The notes under the pieces: model-generated
Databases searched by the model: none
What the model was told of the DNA's origin: nothing
What the model saw: only the letters and a program-made list of their open reading frames with translations
Made by a program: the position numbers and the translations under genes
Origin: Guyanagaster necrorhizus
Taxonomy: Eukaryota > Basidiomycota > Agaricomycetes > Agaricales > Physalacriaceae
Length of the DNA: 64,000 nucleotides
Reading direction: 5' to 3'
Assembly (NCBI RefSeq): GCF_019112545.1
Contig: NW_025064887.1
Span: 783,724-847,723 of the forward strand
Part shown: positions 58,816-64,000 of the stretch, piece by piece
How positions within the stretch are numbered: position 1 is the first letter of the stretch
Layout of the letters: every line of letters starts with the position of its first letter

Positions 58816-61129
58816 ATGGTTGTCTACAGCTCCCCCTTCCCTGCCATTCCCATCGTCAATCACTCCCTTTTCACTCATCTTCTGCAGAAGAGCAAGGATG
58901 GTAAACTCATTGGTGATCACTCTGCTGATTTACCTGTCTTCGTCGACTCCGTCACTGGGACTGTCTTGACTAGAGAGAAACTGCGCTCCCTGTGTCTTTC
59001 TCTTGGATATGGTCTTCAACATCACGGTATGAAGCTGGGGGATACGATTCTCCTGTTCTCACCCAATGCACTCGCGTATCCTGTCGTCCTTCTTGGCGGT
59101 GCGTACTCCACGCGTATACAAAACTTATACAGCTGAATGCTGCTGCAGCAATTTCCGCCGGTCTAAGATGCACGCTGGCCAACAATGCTTACACCAGCCA
59201 TGAACTTGCACATCAATACACAGACAGCCGGGCACGGCGGATATTTACGACCGAAGACAGCCTGCCTGTTGTGCGCGCGATGTTCGAGGAAATTGGTGTG
59301 GGAGCTGATGAGGCGACTGCCAGAATTATCGTTCTTGGCAAGAGCCTCAAGTGGGCAGGTGGTCCAGATGCTCCTCGCACGTCGTCTTTACTGCACATGG
59401 AAGATTTACTCCGAGTCGGCTCATTGGAAGAGGAGGTAAAATTTGATGGGGAACGTGCACATGAGACTGCCTTGTTGTGCTATAGCTCAGTAAGCGCCGA
59501 CCTTCCATTACGGCATTTAGTAAAATTCTCAATGATGGCATAGGGAACAACCGGGAAACCGAAGGTGCGTCTAGTCCCTTGATGTGCATCTTTCATCAAA
59601 TACTAAAGATCCGTTAGGGCGTTGAGGTAAGCCCAGACCCTTTCGTATCTTCACGCTCGTAGCTGTCTTACTTCGAAAGACTTGTTGAGTCAGTAAATAT
59701 GTCCTGGACTAACTCTATTCTTAGACAACACATCAAAATCTTACTTCGGAGATCGACATGCTGGCCGCAGTGTGGACTCATGGCTCCGGGAACAGGCATC
59801 TCGGTTTCCTACCCATGTATCATATCTATGGAGCTGTCATCATTCTCTTTCTCACACAAAAACTTGGTCATACGAGTTTCATCCAACAGCGCTTTGACCC
59901 ACTGCACTTTTGCGAGGACATCCAGAAGTATAAGATCCAAATAGTTATGCTTGTTCCGCCCATAGCGGTATTCCTCTCTCGGCATCCATGTAAGTTTGTC
60001 GCATTCTCGAAAATTGGAGTGCCTTACTCGTATCTACAGTGGTGGAGAAATATAACCTTTCGTCGTTGAAGTTGTTGACGTCCGGAGCAGCTCCATTGGG
60101 CCCTGAATTGACGAACCAAGTGGGTGGCGAATCATTCCCATCTCCGCCTTCTTTGCTGAACCTATGTGCAGGTCACGGCGCGACTTCCGTCACTCAACGT
60201 GAATGCGTCGGTCATCCAAGGTTTCGGTATGACTGAACTTTCACCCGTGACACATCTGCTACCCCCGGCTGATGCAACACGGAAAGCGGGGAGTATAGGC
60301 TTGCTCTTACCCAACTTGCAATCCAGAATTGTTGACGAAGATGGGCGTGGTGCACAGACAGGAGAGATGTGGATCAAAGGGCCTATTGTGATGAAGGGAT
60401 ATATTAACAACCCGACCGCGACTGCCAACACCATCACGGAGGACGGCTGGTTAAAGACGGGCGATATCGCTGTCAGGGATGATGAGGGGTATTTCTTCAT
60501 CGTGGATAGAGTGAAGGAATTAATTAAGTATAAGGTGAGATCTGGTTTCAACGGGTATTCTCAAATCCAGGCTGACAATTCCATCCAGGGATTTCAAGGC
60601 AAGTCTTGCACGAAACAATACGTGTTCATATAAATTTACCCTCTCTCTTTCAGTACCTCCGGCAGAGCTAGAAAGTGTACTTCTCAGTCATTCGGGAGTG
60701 GCCGACGTAGCTGTGATTGGTATTGAAGACGCCGCACAGGCTACGGAGCTACCTAGGTAAATCCTCCACGTTTTCCTAGCGTATTCTACTAAATGATCAT
60801 GCCAGAGCATATGTTGTACCTACACATCCCGAAAAACTGAGGACAGACACACAGAAAGTTGAGTTTGGGGCTCAGATAGCCAAATGGATGGAATCAAAGG
60901 TAGCTAAGCACAAGTATTTGCGCGGAGGTGCGTTTCCAAAGCTTTCGATTTTATTTTCAAAGAATAACGATTGTCATAGGCGTCGTGACAATTGATATCA
61001 TACCTAAAAGGTGAGCTTAGTGGTTGTATGTTCCACCCGTTAATGTGAATACTGCTTAGTGCTGCGGGCAAGATTCTTCGGCGGCAGCTGCGTGATCTGG
61101 CGAAGAAGGAGGTACGCAGTCGGCTATGA
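58816..61129 (+). CDS. 4-coumarate:CoA-ligase-like AMP-forming acyl-CoA synthetase
   Basis: Twelve exons (58816-59098, 59149-59489, 59544-59564, 59618-59626, 59725-59989, 60040-60119, 60172-60534, 60589-60598, 60654-60756, 60806-60927, 60980-61010, 61060-61129) encode 565 aa. The AMP-binding P-loop SSGTTGKPKGV is split over exons 2-4. LPMYHIYGA and TSGAAPLGPEL follow, then GFGMTELSPVTH, and the domain-linking DGWLKTGDIA ... VDRVKELIKYKG motifs. The catalytic lysine-containing GKILRRQL is near the C-terminus. These are the motifs of ANL enzymes that activate a carboxylic acid with ATP and load it on CoA; the order fits the fungal 4CL-like group. Exons 4 and 8 are 9 and 10 nt, and intron 8 has a GC donor (GCAAGT). 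No C-terminal SKL-type peroxisomal signal (ends VRSRL). Substrate not known. Confidence 0.92.
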
Positions 61130-61640
61130 TACTTGTCTTCTTAACTACATTCCGCGTGGGAACTATCACCTGTTTAGCGTATGTCTCGTTTTGCACCAGT
61201 GGCAATAATCCTTAGAGTTCTACGCGCGCGTTCATCTCGGAGGCCCATCAGCAAATGGACAGTGGCTCTTCTATAACGGCAAGAGCAACAGGCATACCGC
61301 TTTCTAGTTTACAGCCATTTGCATAGAGCTTGACAGTCATGCAGCTTTTATGCGAGTGAAGAGAGCACCTGTGGCTTGGTCATAAACCTGTGAGAGAATG
61401 CCCTAACGTTCGCGTATGAGCTGGCTATTTCGGCCATCTCGGAACCTCGCGCGGAGCCCCCAAAATCTGGTTTATGAAGATGTAATATATTTCAGCCCAT
61501 CTTACTTATTAGATACCACCGCTTTGTTCACTCAGGTTCGCTCTTGCTCCAAATATGGCGGTCGGATGAGCGGTGCTCCAGCCATCCAACAAGAATACAA
61601 AACCACTAGAGCTAACCACTTGTTGAAAGTATCAAGTCTT
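61130..61640. other. intergenic, no gene seen
   Basis: About 510 bp downstream of the ligase gene and before the U6-like copy. Short frames only. Confidence 0.4.
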
Positions 61641-61755
61641 GTCCCCTTCGGGGTGACATACGAAAAAATTGGAACGATACAGCATGGCCCCTGCACAAGG
61701 ATGACACGCTTTCCCGGAGTGGTAGATCTACGGATCTCAACATTTATTTTATTTA
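61641..61755 (+). pseudogene. U6 snRNA pseudogene (copy 3, deletion in ACAGAGA region)
   Basis: It starts GTCCCCTTCGGGGTGACAT and is nearly identical to the 55-kb copy through the 3' stretch (GGTAGATCTACGGATCTCAA) and T-run (ATTTATTTTATT). Ten bases covering the second half of the ACAGAGA box through the AGC triad's leading part are missing (GATACAG is followed at once by CATGG). Since similarity stops near the 5' end and near the T-run, it looks like a copy of the transcript region. Not expected to be functional. Confidence 0.88.
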
Positions 61756-62122
61756 ACTCAACCAAATACCGAGTCCCGACAGCCAATTTTTCTAGCAAGA
61801 AGAATAACCTGGGTTTCAAGTGCAGGTGGGGTCATAGTAAGTTACTGTGTCAAAAACTAACGTCCCGACACCCTCGGCGGGACCGTACAGAGCGGCATGA
61901 TACAACCGGGGTTCCGTGGTCGACCTTAAACCAGAGTTGAGCGCCGAGAGCTCAGAAAATCTTAGAGCCTAGAACCCATTTACATTAACGTTAGCGTCTG
62001 CAATTGTGCTAGAAGCTTTCACTGGCGACAGTCTATGTAGATGGAGAATTACCACCGGAATACACATATCTGTCGAGCATGAATCTCTTAAAACTTTAAA
62101 ATTCTACATTCGTACAATCTCG
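61756..62122. other. intergenic, no gene seen
   Basis: About 365 bp between the U6 pseudogene and the 3' end of the oxidoreductase gene. Confidence 0.4.
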
Positions 62123-63990
62123 CTATGTACCTCTCTTTATGATATCAGCAGCCTAAAGGACAGTCGTCAGCGAAAGCCTCAGGTATAGACCGTTACATAC
62201 CATCTCACCCACAACATAAGCGCTGGATTGTGTATGACTCACTAATTCCTATCAAGGCACTCAGTCAAATACATTGGTCTTCGAATCCACTCACCATCGG
62301 AAACACAGACATATCAACCTATAGAATCATCAGACTCAGCGACGACCCGAATAATCAGTGTCGACGTACCACACGCAGGTTGTCTGTTCCATAAACTCTT
62401 AGCGTATTATCTACTACACCTCCTAACTCTCGAAGCATCATTGCTGCAGTCCCGAGCGGGTGGTATACCGTGGAGCAAGTGTCCTTGACAAATGCTTTCA
62501 GTCCGTCACCTTCCAAGTCATCCTTGGTCGGAAATACCAGCCCATCTTTTTTCACAAGCGCGGTCAACGGTTCCGTCTCGTAGAGCTTCAGTGCCAATTT
62601 GACCGTATGTATAAGAAGCTCAAGATCGACGGAGTTGGAGAAGTATTGCGGATCGATAGCCGGCGGCTCCAATGGGTTACTCGACCGGATATGCACGCTT
62701 CCTCGAGAGAAGGGATGCAGAATGCTAGCGTTCAGCGTCATATATCGCTTCCCGGGCTTGGGCTGGATCGTGAGCACAGGGAAGTGACCGTTGTAAAAGG
62801 ATACTCTGTAAAGTGATTTGCAGTGTACTTCGCGTTGGCGTAGAGACTATGACTCACTCTCCCTGTGCATGATTCTCGTCACAGAACCATCGCTTCTGGA
62901 TCTCGTACTGCCTTGTTAGACCGGCACGAAGTTGAGGATTGTCTATACTGGCGAGGTAGGCATCACATTGTACATTGGCTGTATCTCGCCATGCTTGGGC
63001 GTCACCCAGCTTTGATGCGGGGACAAAGACATACGCAGGAGCTTGAAGTGTCGATAGGAGGCCCTTCTGCTCTTTACTGTGTTGCAAGGATTAAAACACT
63101 GGAGCATGTCAAGTCGATGCACCTACTACAGCTCAGCGTGTCTCTCCGCTTCGGCGACATCGAGTAGCACGTCTACTGTTTCCAAAGACGCGTCAATCTC
63201 GGCAACGGTAAAAGCCATGACGTGATCCTCTATGTTCAGTCAGGACATTTCTTACCACAAATGGAACTTTGGCACTTGCGTAAATTCTCGCCCACACCAG
63301 GAAGGTCCACTAGAGTCTTGACGCCATGCCTCTCAAGAATTTTGGGATTCCCAATGCCAGAAAGCTACCCGAATTTTCCAACTGGAACGATGGCGACGAA
63401 AAGTTGGATACGGACCTCTAAAAGCTTAGGAGACTGGAGAGAGCCTGTGGAGTCCTTAAGTAAAAACTATACAAAGCTCACATGGGTTTGAAGTACCAGC
63501 GGAGAGTATAACGTCCTTCGTTACAGCTGCCCATAAAGATGATCCATCCTTCATGAACTCAACCCCGATAGCTCTCCTCTTGCCTTCTCTCATATCTTCC
63601 AAATCAAAGGTGACCTAGAAGGTCTTTCGTTTTGACTCCTGCTGCACCTACAAAAATGCCATACCTTCGTAGCCTGGGCCCCTGTTAGCACCATAAAATT
63701 TGCCCGTTTCGCATTGGGCGCGTAATATCCAGTTGCTGCAGATGATCGCGTCGCTGTTCGAGGATCCACCGTGTTGTAAACAAATGCGGAGCCGACAGTA
63801 AAACCTCCACCCTACATGTCACATATCGATAACAGAAATGATAGAAGTGAAGAGTGAAGGGATTACGGGTTCAGAGTTTCTCGGAACGCGCAGATTTTCG
63901 AGCGCATCGAAGAGTTTGGCACAGATGGGGTTTTTGTTGAGAGCAGGTTGCGTAGCGCAGCAGGGAAAGCCAGGTCTGGAGTCGAAAGTC
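62123..63990 (-). CDS. GMC family oxidoreductase, 3' part (5' end outside the window)
   Basis: The minus strand reads from the window edge to a TAG at 62123-62125. Near 63300-63600 are VILSAGT, SPKLLEVSGIGN and VDLPGVGENL, the GMC signature-2 region. The C-terminal part contains NPLEPPAIDPQYF and the active-site motif HPLGTAAM (first catalytic His), then GGVVDNTLRVYGTDNLRVVD and, after a further intron, ELVSHTQSSAYVVGEM, the second catalytic His of HTQ. It ends AADIIKRGT. This set is that of aryl-alcohol oxidases, glucose oxidase-like and related FAD enzymes. The N-terminal FAD-binding motif is off the window, and exons in the 62.8-63.9 kb part are not fully resolved. Which alcohol or sugar is oxidised cannot be told. 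Confidence 0.85.
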
Positions 63991-64000
63991 AAAAGCTAGT

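Noticed and set aside
1..63990. CRISPR array, plasmid or phage features
   Set aside because: No regularly spaced repeats, and the introns, tRNA intron and retrotransposons show a eukaryotic nuclear genome.

Overview
The window looks like Agaricomycete (basidiomycete) nuclear DNA. Genes are intron-rich with introns of about 46-60 bp, the two gypsy/copia families are typical of mushroom genomes, and several proteins are basidiomycete types (a SAT-KS-AT-PT-ACP-ACP-TE non-reducing PKS, single-pass SH3 proteins, POFUT-like glycosyltransferases). All identifications come from reading the sequence; no database search was run.

Layout. 1-9161 is a nested retrotransposon block: a Ty3/gypsy element on the minus strand, cut by the window start and with its 709-bp 5' LTR at 6094-6802, sits inside a Ty1/copia element (Copia-1, plus strand, 3' part at 6803-9161). 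9478-13003 holds a two-domain repeat protein, a small coiled-coil protein and non-coding DNA. 13004-19685 is a complete 7-exon non-reducing PKS gene. 19686-23026 has no recognisable gene. 23027-36695 is a dense, mostly ordinary block: secreted catalase, alpha/beta-hydrolase, SH3 protein, BCKDH E1-beta, CreC-like WD protein, a membrane protein and an MFS transporter. 37.2-38.0 kb carries relics of a catalase paralogue and of U6. A fucosyltransferase-like gene (38116-39801) and a kinase fragment precede an almost intact second copia element (Copia-2, 40974-45528, 209-bp LTRs, 5-bp target duplication ATAAG). 45738-53086 has an FAD monooxygenase, an NAD(P)-dependent reductase, an F-box/mitochondrial-carrier degenerate locus and a frameshifted gene. 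53.5-57.0 kb is a local array of copies of an unrecognised gene with a U6 snRNA gene inside it. 57385-63990 holds the DPB4-type histone-fold gene, tRNA-Ser(CGA), a 4-coumarate:CoA-ligase-like enzyme, a U6 pseudogene and the 3' part of a GMC oxidoreductase.

How the genes relate. BCKDH E1-beta, CreC and DPB4 are housekeeping or regulatory genes. The PKS, catalase, FAD monooxygenase, reductase, acyl-CoA-ligase-like and GMC genes could serve secondary or aromatic metabolism, but they are spread over 50 kb, separated by housekeeping genes and transposons, and do not form a convincing single cluster.

The most informative signals are: stop codons in the copia copies that mostly coincide with C-to-T or G-to-A changes, several at CpG when the two copies are compared; three U6-like sequences of which only one keeps the ACAGAGA box; an array of a duplicated gene whose copies carry different lesions; and unusual gene architecture (7-, 9- and 10-nt microexons and three GC-AG introns inferred from reading-frame continuity).
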